Shown: positions 49,021-59,155, counted from the stretch's first letter. The stretch is 64,000 bases of DNA from Chitinophagaceae bacterium 26-R-25 (GCA_029906195.1 JARWSJ010000003.1:62001-126000); one strand, 5' to 3'. Notes: generated by a model not told the origin, from the sequence alone. Translations and numbers: made by a program.

Positions 49021-49672
49021 ATGTTAGCAAATGGTACCCGAAACAAAATTAAGAATATCACTGCAGGAATTATCGTTGAAGGGTGCGAAGATCATTGCGC
49101 AACAATCAGAAATCTCCTTTGTACAAGCTTTCCAACAAGTACAACAGTTAAAGAAGACTTCGAAAGTAAGTCAATCATTAAAGAAAAGCAGATAGATTTC
49201 ATAGAAGCTTTTTGTGATACCAATAACTTTTGGGCCACCAACAGTCCAGGAGAAGACAGGTATTTAACAAGAGGCGGTGAAGCGCGAGTTTATCTTCACC
49301 CCGACAACAAAAATGTTATTAAATTAAATGATGGAGTCTATTATGCTACCTGGCTCGAATTTTTTAACGGTATTTTTGTTACATAACCTAATTTTCACGA
49401 ACACAGCCTATTTGTTAACTGGTTTCATGAAAGAGAACAACACTCTTTATGCAGTCTTAAGTCAACCATTCGTTACCTCCGACGCTCAAGCCGATTTAGA
49501 TGACATAAAAAGGTTTCTCACCTTCAACGGTTTTGAAAATAATAGAAGAAACGACTACATCCACAAAGAACTCGGACTGATTCTTGAAGATATGCATGAT
49601 GAAAATGTGCTTGTTAATTCCGAGACATTATTCTTTATTGACACGGTTTTTTACACTGTTGCCTTTCAATAA
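49021..49672 (+). pseudogene. Frameshifted kinase of the polyvalent-protein type
   Basis: Two overlapping frames together read as one protein. Frame 1 (49021-49386): CEDHCATIRNLLCTSFPTST, VKEDFESKSIIKEKQIDFIE, GGEARVYLHPDNKNVIKLND (glycine-rich loop and Lys), YYATWLEFFN. Frame 2 then continues (FLLHNLIFTNTAYLLTGF, LYAVLSQPFV, LGLILEDMHDENVLVN with the catalytic-loop pattern H-D-E-N, FFIDTVFY) to the stop at 49672. The shift falls at the T run near 49370 (GGTATTTTTG). The pattern matches the putative serine/threonine/tyrosine kinase domain of polyvalent proteins on Bacteroidota mobile elements. Lies 200 bases after a tRNA gene, a common integration site. A remnant or a sequencing indel. Confidence 0.7.
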
Positions 49673-49724
49673 TTCATAATACTTTAATATTGTAATCCAG
49701 GTCGAAAAATACCTTGGTTTTGCC

Positions 49725-50549
49725 ATGCATCACCATCACCTCGAATTTGATTCTCCTTCAGCACTCCGCGACACCATAAAATGTTTTTGGTACGACAGAA
49801 GGGACGTTGGAGACCAGGTATCGAGTTATGATGTCATGCCGGATGGTTACGCAGAAATCATCTTCTATTTCGGAAGTCTTTACTCTATTCCTGCTGATGG
49901 AAGTTTACAACCATTGCCATCTCCTTTTATGATGGGTTTGCTCAATCAGCCCGTTTCTTTTTCTACGATTAACCGTTTAGAAATTATTGGCGTCAGGTGT
50001 TTTCCGTGGACCGTTTTTGATTTGCTGGGGCTCGCCTCAAGTAAAAAAGAGGTGCATTTTTTCGAGCACCCGGTGGCGCGGCTTCAATCATCTTTGAGTG
50101 AGTTGGTGAAAGCAGGTAGAATTGAAGGTGCAATTTCTCAACTGCAACAATATTTTCTCGATGCACATTCACATGTTGCCGCCAACAGCATGCTTGCCAA
50201 AGCAGGTGTGGCTATGCGCAAGGCAAATGGAAGCATGCCTGTAAGCGAAGTGGCCGCAGCAGCCCATGCAACGGTACGTACGCTGGAAAGAAACTTCAAG
50301 CAATCTTCTGGCCATACAGTTAAGGATGTCTCCGGCTTAATACGTTTTGAGCAGGTGCGCAATCAATTATGGCGCGATCCTGATGCTAACATCGCTGGCC
50401 TGGCTGCGGAATTTGGCTATGCCGACCAGGCGCATCTGAGCAAGGAATTCAAACGTTATAGTGGTGCCACACCTGCCGCCTTTGCACGAAAGGCAAAGAA
50501 ATCGCAACTGTCCGTGAGCAAAGATTTTGTCGCATTTGTACAAGATTGA
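49725..50549 (+). CDS. AraC-family regulator with DUF6597-like sensor domain
   Basis: A 274-residue transcription factor. N-terminal ligand-type domain (SALRDTIKCFWYDRR, YDVMPDGYAEIIFYFG, GLLNQPVSFSTINRLEIIGV RCFPW at about 70-95) and a C-terminal double helix-turn-helix at about 165-255: SEVAAAAHATVRTLERNFKQ, IAGLAAEFGYADQAHLSKEF, YSGATPAAFARK. It ends 41 bases before the Tet(X)-like monooxygenase on the same strand and probably regulates it. Confidence 0.88.
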   Translation: MHHHHLEFDSPSALRDTIKCFWYDRRDVGDQVSSYDVMPDGYAEIIFYFGSLYSIPADGSLQPLPSPFMMGLLNQPVSFSTINRLEIIGVRCFPWTVFDLLGLASSKKEVHFFEHPVARLQSSLSELVKAGRIEGAISQLQQYFLDAHSHVAANSMLAKAGVAMRKANGSMPVSEVAAAAHATVRTLERNFKQSSGHTVKDVSGLIRFEQVRNQLWRDPDANIAGLAAEFGYADQAHLSKEFKRYSGATPAAFARKAKKSQLSVSKDFVAFVQD

Positions 50550-50587
50550 CAACGTAGCCTTCCGGAATTTTGTGCTTCAATTAATGA

Positions 50588-51712
<1,125 letters not shown>

Positions 51713-51747
51713 GCGAGCAAACCCAATCTTCAATGCATTTTCTATAG

Positions 51748-51778
51748 AAACCCGCTCGTTTGACGACGCGGGTTTTGC
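51748..51778 (+). terminator. Terminator after the Tet(X)-like gene
   Basis: AACCCGC..GCGGGTT hairpin followed by TTGCTTTT; placed between converging genes. Confidence 0.75.
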
Positions 51779-51793
51779 TTTTCCCTGAAGCAT

Positions 51794-52927
51794 CTAGGGC
51801 ATTTGTGTTCGTGCATAATTTATCAGTTCACTCAAAGGATTTCCGCCGCCGCAAACATTGAAACTGGCATTCTGTCCGCTTTGAATGCCCACTACTCTTG
51901 GCCATGGCTCACTATCCCACCATCCAAAATAAGGCCCTCCGGATTGTCCCGGAATAACATCAATCTTGTGTTTGATGCGATAAGCACTTCGTCCCGCTTC
52001 CGAGCCTGTATCTTCTCCAAAAAAAGATTGGTAGCCGATAAAAACAGGCCGGTTTGCGCTGCCAAGATCAGCAGGGTAACCAATATGTCCCCAATAATCG
52101 CCATTATCCCAGCCCGTGTTGTATCCACGGGAACCCATCCAACCGGTTGTATTACCCATTGCATGATCGAGAACGCAAACAACATAGTCAAACGCTTCTT
52201 CGTTTGTATCAAGTCCGTCACTGCCATCTGCTTTGTTCCACGAGTAAATCAACGTGGCAAATGCATTGCCAAAGGGCTCGCTGGTATCAAACTTTAGCGG
52301 TGTGAATTTCACCCATCCTGCTGTATTGTTCGGACCCCAATTAATAACGTGGCTTGCCGTCATCATGTGGCGCGGACCAATCATTACGCCCGATCCTGAT
52401 CCCCCTGCTGTTTCCACTTTTCCGCAGGTGCACCAGGGAAAGGAAGTGTCAGAAAATATATACCTGCTATCCGGCGGAAAAATTGTTGTAGGAACATCCC
52501 TTTTTAAACGAAGTAACTTTTTTTCGTCCAACCCAAACATTTGCTTCACGACCAACTTCTTGTCGAGCGTTTTGGGAAACTGCGAGAGCCCAAGATGTTT
52601 TGGAAGAATACCCTCCGTCTGATATGCTGCCTCGGCGCCCTTTAACGTCGACCTCGAAAGTTTTACCGATTTGATATCAGGCGGAAAAACATGTATTCCG
52701 GGTTGAGAGCTTTTTACAATTATTTGTATCGATCCGGTTTTTTTATCGGTGCTGACTTTTGCTTTTCCGCGGTACTCTTTGGGAAGAATAATATTGCCGA
52801 CTTGCATTTCAAAGGCCTTGGTTGACCTTGCTGCTTTTTTGATACCGATAGAAGCGGCCCATTCTTTAACAAGCAAAGGACGTGGTGCAGCGTCGGTGGC
52901 CATTTTTTTAGAGGTTTTTTTTGCCAT
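51794..52927 (-). CDS. Trypsin-like serine protease
   Basis: A 377-residue protein from ATG 52927 (the frame runs on to 53041 without a start signal). Residues 1-150 are basic and Lys-rich (AKKTSKKMATDAAPRPLLV) with no signal peptide, followed by a chymotrypsin-fold domain: SGVMIGPRHMMTASHVINW (catalytic His), EAFDYVVCVLDHAMG (Asp) and DVIPGQSGGPYFGWW (Ser in GQSGGP). The combination resembles V8/glutamyl-endopeptidase-like enzymes. GNIILPKEYRGKAKVSTDKK may be a propeptide. Without an export signal its destination is unclear. Confidence 0.83.
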   Translation of the reverse strand: MAKKTSKKMATDAAPRPLLVKEWAASIGIKKAARSTKAFEMQVGNIILPKEYRGKAKVSTDKKTGSIQIIVKSSQPGIHVFPPDIKSVKLSRSTLKGAEAAYQTEGILPKHLGLSQFPKTLDKKLVVKQMFGLDEKKLLRLKRDVPTTIFPPDSRYIFSDTSFPWCTCGKVETAGGSGSGVMIGPRHMMTASHVINWGPNNTAGWVKFTPLKFDTSEPFGNAFATLIYSWNKADGSDGLDTNEEAFDYVVCVLDHAMGNTTGWMGSRGYNTGWDNGDYWGHIGYPADLGSANRPVFIGYQSFFGEDTGSEAGRSAYRIKHKIDVIPGQSGGPYFGWWDSEPWPRVVGIQSGQNASFNVCGGGNPLSELINYARTQMP

Positions 52928-53162
52928 AATCGATTTATGATAAGTGAAGAAATAAGGGGTTACAATCTTTACTGATTTATCGCATCTAAAAGTTGAAGTA
53001 GCTTTAGCGATAGACGAAAAATAGCAGCAGGCTGGAAACAAAAAGAATATAATTGGGTATCTGCATTGCGTTTGATGACCACCATTAAAGTCGGGAATGT
53101 AACCCTAAAATCTATCATGCCGCAGTTGAGAACTTCCTACCTTTAATCTAAAATAAAACACC

Positions 53163-54023
53163 ATGATTGCATTTTTAGGAATGGGCCTTTTAGGTTCAAA
53201 CTTCACAAAGGCACTGATCAAAAAGGGAGAAAAAGTTCAGGTATGGAACAGAACGGCATCAAGGGCAAAAGCATTGGAGTCAGTTGGTGCCAAAGCATTT
53301 GACAACATTACAGATGCTGTGAAAGATGTAGATGTAATTCATATTGTAGTAAAAGATGACGCTGCTGTAAATGAAGTATTGACGGCTGCTGAGCCAGGGA
53401 TGAAGCCTGGCGCAACTATCATAGACCACACCACCACTTCTGCTGAAGGCGCAGTGGAAAGAACGAAAGCATGGAAAGCAAAAGGTTTTACTTACCTGCA
53501 TGCGCCAGTGTTCATGGGACCGCAAAATGCACTGGAAAGCACAGGCGTGATGCTTGCATCGGGCGACCAAAATGTTATTTCAAAAGTAGAACCTGCTTTA
53601 GCAAAAATGACGGGCAAATTCATCAACCTGGGCCCGCAGGAAGGCAAAGCTGCAGGGATGAAACTGATCGGCAATCTTTTTCTTATATCATTGACGGGCG
53701 GCCTTACCGACATGCTCTCTTTGGCTAAGGCGCATGATGTTTCTTTCGACGATGTGAAAGGATTGTTTGATAACTGGAACCCGGGAGCAATGGTGCAGGC
53801 AAGGTTGCAACGCATCACCAGCGGTGATTACACCAATCCTTCATGGGAATTAAATATGGCAAGGAAAGATGCAGGCTTAATGATGAAGAAAGCATCGCAG
53901 GCGGGCACACCATTAAACGTGATCCCTTCTGTTGCTGCCGAAATGGACAAATGGATCGAAAAAGGATTCGGCAATAATGATTGGACGGTGATCGCGAGTG
54001 ATGTAGTGAACGGGAAGAAATAG
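53163..54023 (+). CDS. 3-hydroxyisobutyrate-dehydrogenase-like NAD(P) oxidoreductase
   Basis: Beta-hydroxyacid dehydrogenase family, 286 residues. Rossmann start MIAFLGMGLLGSNFTKALIK, WNRTASRAKAL for NADP binding, DHTTTSAEGAVERTKAW, HAPVFMGPQNALE (substrate loop), and KAAGMKLIGNLFLISLTGG with the catalytic Lys in MKLIGN. Related to glyoxylate/succinic semialdehyde reductases. No pathway partner adjacent. Confidence 0.9.
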   Translation: MIAFLGMGLLGSNFTKALIKKGEKVQVWNRTASRAKALESVGAKAFDNITDAVKDVDVIHIVVKDDAAVNEVLTAAEPGMKPGATIIDHTTTSAEGAVERTKAWKAKGFTYLHAPVFMGPQNALESTGVMLASGDQNVISKVEPALAKMTGKFINLGPQEGKAAGMKLIGNLFLISLTGGLTDMLSLAKAHDVSFDDVKGLFDNWNPGAMVQARLQRITSGDYTNPSWELNMARKDAGLMMKKASQAGTPLNVIPSVAAEMDKWIEKGFGNNDWTVIASDVVNGKK

Positions 54024-54053
54024 GATCTTTTTTATACACGGATGCAGCAAAAA

Positions 54054-54084
54054 GACCTGACAGGTTTTTAAAACCTGTCAGGTC
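54054..54084. repeat. Palindromic repeat, family E, copy 2
   Basis: AGACCTGACAGGTTTTTAAA followed by ACCTGTCAGGTCT; 31 bases past the oxidoreductase stop and probably its terminator. Confidence 0.8.
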
Positions 54085-54203
54085 TTGTACCACCATGCTG
54101 CTTCATTTACATCGAAATTTTATTGGCAGCCAGAGTACCTAATATGTTGCACATAAAGAACCTGGATTCGCAATTCGCGAATTGCGAATTGGGCAACGCA
54201 AGA

Positions 54204-54263
54204 CCTGACAGATTTTGCGACTTGCTACCAATAGTCTTGCAACTTGCAAACCTGTCAGGTCTT
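54204..54263. repeat. Inverted repeat, family E, copy 3 (long loop)
   Basis: AAGACCTGACAG on the left, CTGTCAGGTCTT on the right, with TTTTGCGACTTGC and GCAACTTGCAAA pairing loosely inside. Preceded by the small palindrome ATTCGCGAATTGCGAATT. Together with copy 2 it fills the 287-base gap before tag. Confidence 0.65.
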
Positions 54264-54310
54264 ATCTGGCTTACAAATAATTTCTATTTTCACTTTCAAA
54301 TACCTCCACC

Positions 54311-54862
54311 ATGTCTTACTGCAGCGCAATTGAAACAATGACCGGCGATAGAAAGGCTTTGCACAAAGCTTATCATGATAATCACTACGGCTTTCCTATT
54401 CATGATGATAATGAACTTTTCGGCAGATTGATCATGGAGATAAACCAGGCAGGGCTTAGCTGGGAAACCATCCTGAAAAAAGAAGAGGCTTTCAGAAAAG
54501 CATACCACAATTTCAATATTAAAAAAGTAGCGGCTTATACCGAAAAAGACAGGGAACGTTTGCTGAATGACGCGGGCATTATTCGCAACCGGCTAAAAGT
54601 AAATGCTGCGATAGAAAATGCCAAAACGATTGTGGCATTACAAAAAGAATTTGGTTCATTTGAAAAATGGCTGGAGAGCCATCACCCAAAAACAAAGGAA
54701 GAATGGGTGAAGCTTTTTAAAAAAACCTTTCGTTTTACCGGCGGGGAAATTGTGAATGAGTTTTTACAGAGCATTGGTTATTTGCCGGGAGCTCATGCTG
54801 ACGGTTGTGTGATACTCAAGAAAATTCAAAAGACCAAACCGCTTTGGATGCAGAAGAAGTAG
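54311..54862 (+). CDS. tag: DNA-3-methyladenine glycosylase I
   Basis: Base-excision repair enzyme removing 3-methyladenine. 183 residues: KAYHDNHYGFPIHDDNELFG, LIMEINQAGLSWETILKKEE (substrate pocket), RLLNDAGIIRNRLKVNAAIE and SIGYLPGAHADGCVILKK with the His/Cys of the Tag zinc snap. The common YHDxEWG reads YHDNHYG here, and the first zinc Cys is at residue 4 (SYCSAIE). A second glycosylase of another fold lies at 42369. Confidence 0.92.
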   Translation: MSYCSAIETMTGDRKALHKAYHDNHYGFPIHDDNELFGRLIMEINQAGLSWETILKKEEAFRKAYHNFNIKKVAAYTEKDRERLLNDAGIIRNRLKVNAAIENAKTIVALQKEFGSFEKWLESHHPKTKEEWVKLFKKTFRFTGGEIVNEFLQSIGYLPGAHADGCVILKKIQKTKPLWMQKK

Positions 54863-54879
54863 GCAAGCGTTTTTTTCAC

Positions 54880-54972
54880 CACTAAGACACTAAGGACACT
54901 GAGTTCCGCTAAGGGTTTCCGATAGAGCAGATTCTCTTAGTGAAGCTTCGTGCACTTAGTGACTTAGTGGTA
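54880..54972. repeat. Inverted repeat, family M (CCACTAAGACACTAAGGACA)
   Basis: CACCACTAAGACACTAAGGA on the left, GTGCACTTAGTGACTTAGTG on the right, between converging genes. A common type in Bacteroidota genomes; one copy here. Confidence 0.65.
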
Positions 54973-54976
54973 AATC

Positions 54977-55879
54977 TTACTGTACGAACTGAAACACGAC
55001 CTCCGCAAACTCTTTGTTATTCTCAAAGTAAAGAATATGCCCACCCTCAATAACTTTCACTTGCTGATTAGGAAATTTGAATAGCTTGTAATGTTCCGGG
55101 CCAATGTTGTTGTCTTTCGTTCCAGTTATTACAAGCACAGGCACTTTCACATTTCCAGTTTCTTTCGTAAAATCTCCCCAATATAAAGGCATCGCAAATA
55201 CATGCCGGGCAAATGAATTGTTGCGCTCTTCACTGTTGTCTACGCTATCCAGTTTATCAACAGCTGCTTTGTTGTTCGATAGTATTTTATACTCAACGTC
55301 TGCCTTACGCAACTGCGTTTTTGCTGCAATAAATGCCTGCAGCACCGAATCTTTTGGAGCAACGATGTGGGTGCCGAGTGTTTGATTGATAAATGCGATT
55401 TGATTAAGCAAAGAATTGTCAACGTAAAGCGTCGTATTCAGCATGATCAAACCCTTCACATGCTCAGGATATTTTTCTGCATACTTCAGGGCAAGTATGC
55501 CGCCGAATGAATGTGCGATCAAATAGACTTTATTTTCGCCGGTTTGCTTTCTGATCGTTTCAATATCTTCTACCATTCTTTCGGGACTGTAATCGTTCTT
55601 TGCAGGAGATGTGGAACGACCACAACCACGCTGATCGAAATAATACATGGTGAGTTTTTGTTCCAGCACACTGCCACCCAAATCTTCAAATGATTTGCTC
55701 CACGCGCCGGGGCCGCCGTGCACGAATATGCAAGGCGTTCCTTTGCCAGCCTTATTTACAAAGAGAGAAACACTATCAGAAGTAAGTACGTGAATATTTG
55801 TAACGTTCCTTTCGCTTTGGCTATACGTATTGTAGTTTGTGCATAATGCTATCAATAGAAAAAGCAAACTATTTCTCAT
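54977..55879 (-). CDS. Exported alpha/beta hydrolase, proline-iminopeptidase-like
   Basis: A 300-residue secreted hydrolase. Signal peptide at about 1-20 (ending NTYSQ), oxyanion motif HGGPGAW (54-60), DQRGCGRST (82-90), nucleophile Ser124 in IAHSFGGILAL, catalytic Asp in VITGTKDNNIGPEHY and His in EGGHILYFE. The HGGPG plus DQRG-GRS signature is typical of the S33 peptidase group. Substrate not defined. Confidence 0.9.
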   Translation of the reverse strand: MRNSLLFLLIALCTNYNTYSQSERNVTNIHVLTSDSVSLFVNKAGKGTPCIFVHGGPGAWSKSFEDLGGSVLEQKLTMYYFDQRGCGRSTSPAKNDYSPERMVEDIETIRKQTGENKVYLIAHSFGGILALKYAEKYPEHVKGLIMLNTTLYVDNSLLNQIAFINQTLGTHIVAPKDSVLQAFIAAKTQLRKADVEYKILSNNKAAVDKLDSVDNSEERNNSFARHVFAMPLYWGDFTKETGNVKVPVLVITGTKDNNIGPEHYKLFKFPNQQVKVIEGGHILYFENNKEFAEVVFQFVQ

Positions 55880-55983
55880 GGGTTGTTAATATTGTTTAAA
55901 AAGAGTTCAATATTAACATGCGGGTTTCTTAAATGCAAATGAAACATCTATTTTCAAGGAGGTGCTATACTATTCGCAGCGAA

Positions 55984-56015
55984 GACCTGACAGGTTCTTA
56001 AAACCTGTCAGGTCT
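55984..56015. repeat. Palindromic repeat, family E, copy 4
   Basis: AGACCTGACAGGTTCTTAAA followed by ACCTGTCAGGTCT, in the divergent region between the hydrolase and the next gene. Confidence 0.8.
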
Positions 56016-56044
56016 GGTGCAACATTTCCTACAGTTAAACTTAT

Positions 56045-56425
56045 ATGTTCAAATATCCCGTCATAATTTTCACCTTTCTATTTGCACACAATATTTGCGT
56101 TGCACAACGCGACTGTGAAATAAATTATATCCGCGGAAGACAAGCGAGCTATAAAGATTCCGCCCGTGGGTTTTTACTTTATTGTGATGAAATCAAAAAT
56201 ACATTTGAATACCGCATTTACAATTACACAATAGACAGCGTAACACGCATCTACTGCGGAACTTTGAAAACAGCCGCAGATACATTGTACCTCAATTATA
56301 ACCAAGGCAAAATGCCTGCAAACTTTAAGCCTTTTCTTATAAAAGAATTTTCCGGCAATTATTACATTCAGTATTTCGACGACGGAACGAGAAAGTTTCT
56401 TTGGAAGCGTCCGTTAGGGTATTGA
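56045..56425 (+). CDS. Small secreted protein of unknown function
   Basis: A 126-residue protein with signal peptide at 1-20 (MFKYPVIIFTFLFAHNICVA). The mature part is beta-rich and Tyr-rich (LLYCDEIKNTFEYRIYNYTI, YCGTLKTAADTLYLNYNQGK, YYIQYFDDGTRKFLWKRP), with two Cys that could pair. No family recognised. It overlaps the end of the converging membrane protein gene by 12 bases. Confidence 0.7.
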   Translation: MFKYPVIIFTFLFAHNICVAQRDCEINYIRGRQASYKDSARGFLLYCDEIKNTFEYRIYNYTIDSVTRIYCGTLKTAADTLYLNYNQGKMPANFKPFLIKEFSGNYYIQYFDDGTRKFLWKRPLGY

Positions 56426-57025
56426 ATTATGCCTCTGCAAAAGCAATTTTCTATAGGAAGAAATCATGTACAGCCCATAGCACGAAGTAGCAATAGCGAC
56501 GCCCGTTCCCACAAATGCAAAACCATCCAACTCTGTAATAGATTTTCTTAAAAGCAACAACATTGCAGTGATGGCAACGATGGTTGTCCACGTAGCAAGA
56601 TAGTAATCAACATTTCTTTTGAACACACGTGCCAGCGGATAGAAGTGCAAACCCACAACCAGCGCAATGGCGGGAATGACAAGCTCCGGATGGTGTAGAT
56701 TTATCACAATGTTTACGGCAATAGGAATAAAAATTCCTTCCAATCCGAAAATGATCCCGAACCATTTACCGGTACGTTTTTTCTCGGCCATGTCTGCATC
56801 GGAAGTGGCCTCGGGAAATTGTTTTGCCGTTTTGAAAATATTAAACGCATATACAACAAACAAAACAGCAAGAGCAATGAACACAACAGCTATTAAATGA
56901 TGGTCCCGGCCCTGGTAGCCGTGGTTTGCTATCAATGCCCACATGGTAGTAAAGAGTGCCATTAACAAAGCGCCGCCGCCAATGCTTGAAATAGCGATAC
57001 GAGGTAGTGAATGTTCCGTTGTCAT
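56414..57025 (-). CDS. Six-helix membrane protein of unknown function
   Basis: 203 residues from the ATG at 57025 (57043 would add six). Hydrophobic segments: ALLMALFTTMWALIA, LIAVVFIALAVLFVVYAF, WFGIIFGLEGIFIPIAVNIV, VIPAIALVVGLHFYPLA, YLATWTTIVAITAMLLLL and GFAFVGTGVAIATSCYGLYM. The conserved HFYPLAR before helix 5 is seen in uncharacterised Bacteroidota proteins of the same size. Function unknown. Confidence 0.78.
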   Translation of the reverse strand: MTTEHSLPRIAISSIGGGALLMALFTTMWALIANHGYQGRDHHLIAVVFIALAVLFVVYAFNIFKTAKQFPEATSDADMAEKKRTGKWFGIIFGLEGIFIPIAVNIVINLHHPELVIPAIALVVGLHFYPLARVFKRNVDYYLATWTTIVAITAMLLLLRKSITELDGFAFVGTGVAIATSCYGLYMISSYRKLLLQRHNSIP

Positions 57026-57074
57026 AAGTAAGTGTTTGGTCAAAGGGGAGGCAATATAGCAAATTTAAATATGT

Positions 57075-57320
57075 CTATGTGCTTTCCTTACTGTCGGTTA
57101 CATATTTGCCCGCGGCTTCAAAAAACTTTACTAACTGTTTATAACAAAAAAAGAAGTCTAATCTCTTTTTTGATTCTTCGAACAAATGATTATCAGAAGT
57201 GAGGCATATTTCCATGGCATTGTGTAGCAAGGATTGGATTTCTTCGAGGCCACACGTATCGAAAAGATCCTCCAAAGAGATTTGCAAATTGATGTCGGAT
57301 AGGGTGTTTTTTTTATTCAT
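57075..57320 (-). CDS. Small hypothetical protein
   Basis: 81 residues, acidic and helical: LSDINLQISLEDLFDTCGLE, EIQSLLHNAMEICLTSDNHL, FEESKKRLDFFFCYKQLVKF. No known domain and no repeat character. It has an ATG start and a free-standing position 50 bases before the next minus-strand gene. The 297 bases between it and the gene at 57618 are AT-rich and show nothing else. Moderate confidence that it is expressed. Confidence 0.5.
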   Translation of the reverse strand: MNKKNTLSDINLQISLEDLFDTCGLEEIQSLLHNAMEICLTSDNHLFEESKKRLDFFFCYKQLVKFFEAAGKYVTDSKEST

Positions 57321-57617
57321 GTTATAAGATTTTCGCTTTCCCGGTAAAATGAATTTGCAAAGGTCGGAAACGGTTTTTTTCGAGACAATTACCTATAGGA
57401 GAGTAAATGAAAAATTCGAAAAAAGTAAAGTAATACGATGATTCCCTATGTATATTGTAGCGATTTTATTACTGTGTTTTATAAGCTGAAATAATAAAGT
57501 CAAATTGCTAAATAAAAAACAACCCTATTTTCGTCAAATCAATTTTTTTGCCATTTGAGATAGACAAATATTGGCTCAAATAAGAGTCTTGTTATAAAAC
57601 CCTTTTAACCCTACCAT

Positions 57618-58325
57618 ATGACCTTTAATTTCTACGAAGAATTTCAAAATCATTCTAACGAAGAACTCATTACCATTGTAAGGCAAACAAATGCCTACCA
57701 ACCAGAAGCAGTTGCGGCCGCTTATCAGCATCTAAACGAACGAGAAGTAAGTCAAAATGAAATTTTGGGCGTGAAAGAAATTTCGGAGAACAATTACACT
57801 ATCGGTACAAACGAAGACAGACAGGAGGATTTGCTGGTTCCTCACATTAAAGAGCCCCAACAGGGCATATTCCCTAACAAATGGATCAATATTTTATTAG
57901 GCATAATCGCCCTTCAGTTTTTTTACAGAGCAGGCGATAATTTATATTATTTTTATAAGCATTCGATCCCCTTATCGTTCTTACTTAATTATAATTCGTT
58001 AATAACGTATGTTATACTTCCCACGTTATTCCTGTTGATTTTTAAACGCTATAAACTCGCTTGGTTCATTTTCTTTGTACCAAACTTACTTTCAGCACTT
58101 GTAGTTATCGCACGAAAAGCGACCGCGATAGCATATGATTATGTTGATAATTATATGTCCCTGCTCTCACCTGCTATTGCTGTAGCTATTAGTCTTGCTT
58201 ATGTGGTAATTCTTTGGAAAGAAGAAGTGGCTAATCTGTTTTCAATTTCAAAATCTACAAAGCAAAAAACAGCTTTGATCGTTCTCGGACTTAGCTTTTT
58301 GTTATGGGTATTCCAGCCACAATAA
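57618..58325 (+). CDS. Membrane protein related to the one at 39709
   Basis: A 235-residue protein: N-terminal soluble helices (FYEEFQNHSNEELITIVRQT, NAYQPEAVAAAYQHLNEREV) and, from about 95, five membrane segments (WINILLGIIALQFFYRAG, YVILPTLFLLIFKRYKLAWF, IFFVPNLLSALVVIAR, LLSPAIAVAISLAYVVILW, TALIVLGLSFLLWVF). The helical pair with SNEEL/TDEEL followed by a run on Ala-Glu matches the N-terminus of the protein at 39709. Function unknown. Confidence 0.72.
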   Translation: MTFNFYEEFQNHSNEELITIVRQTNAYQPEAVAAAYQHLNEREVSQNEILGVKEISENNYTIGTNEDRQEDLLVPHIKEPQQGIFPNKWINILLGIIALQFFYRAGDNLYYFYKHSIPLSFLLNYNSLITYVILPTLFLLIFKRYKLAWFIFFVPNLLSALVVIARKATAIAYDYVDNYMSLLSPAIAVAISLAYVVILWKEEVANLFSISKSTKQKTALIVLGLSFLLWVFQPQ

Positions 58326-58433
58326 TTCAAAACATAAAACCAACATAACAATCACTTTGTAAAAGTTCCGCCAACTTATTCGTAAATTTTCATTCCAATA
58401 TGTTTTGGTGTCGATAATTACTAAGCAAAGATT

Positions 58434-58524
58434 GCTTGTCATCCCGACGAAGGAGGGATCTGAGTTTTACATTAACAGACTGTTTGAGTAGCTCCCAGAT
58501 CCCTCATTCGTCGGGATGACAAGC
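58434..58524. repeat. Paired inverted repeat, family H, copy 2
   Basis: GCTTGTCATCCCGACGAAGG on the left, TTCGTCGGGATGACAAGC on the right; spacer of about 30 bases differs from other copies except for ACAGACTGT. Confidence 0.8.
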
Positions 58525-58593
58525 GACGTCGCTCTGTTTCTTTAAACATGTTGATTAATCAAGTTTAAATTTTCATTTCAAAAAAAACTTACC

Positions 58594-59082
58594 ATGAGTG
58601 CTTCTACAAACCACGCGAAACTCGCCATTGAACAGGTTATTGCAGAATGGCAAAAGCAAAACAAAAGAGTGGATGATATGCTGGCGAAATTTTCCGCTGA
58701 ACAATTCAATAGTGAAATCGCTCCCGGAAAAAATACCGGCACTTACCTGCTGGGACATTTGATCGCTGTGAATGACAACATAACTACCTTTCTTGGTTTT
58801 GAAAGAACATATGCACACTACGACGACATGTTTGTGAAAAATCCTGATAAATCGGGCCTAACATTTCCTTCACTGGATGAATTAAAAACTGCCTGGAACA
58901 AAGTGAATGAAACACTGGCCAAACATTTCAGTTCGCTGTCAGTAGAAGATTGGTTTGCAAAACACACAGCCGTTTCACAAGCTGATTATGAAGCCAATCC
59001 ACAACGAAATAAACTCAACATTGTGATCAACAGAACAAACCATCAATCTTATCATGTAGGGCAGATGGTGTTGTTGGGGTGA
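58594..59082 (+). CDS. DinB-family metal-dependent enzyme
   Basis: A 162-residue four-helix bundle of the DinB/YfiT superfamily. Metal-binding His appear at TYLLGHLIAVND (helix 2) and in NRTNHQSYHVGQMVLLG (helix 4), the usual three-His pattern. The N-terminus is helical (LAIEQVIAEWQKQNKRVDDM). Members act as thiol-dependent transferases, some with bacillithiol, which this organism makes (bshA at 45453). Specific activity unknown. Confidence 0.88.
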   Translation: MSASTNHAKLAIEQVIAEWQKQNKRVDDMLAKFSAEQFNSEIAPGKNTGTYLLGHLIAVNDNITTFLGFERTYAHYDDMFVKNPDKSGLTFPSLDELKTAWNKVNETLAKHFSSLSVEDWFAKHTAVSQADYEANPQRNKLNIVINRTNHQSYHVGQMVLLG

Positions 59083-59155
59083 GTTGCGGGAAATATTAGT
59101 TAAATTTACACGAAGGACCAAGAGTTAATGATTCGGTACGTTTAGTTAGCAATAA

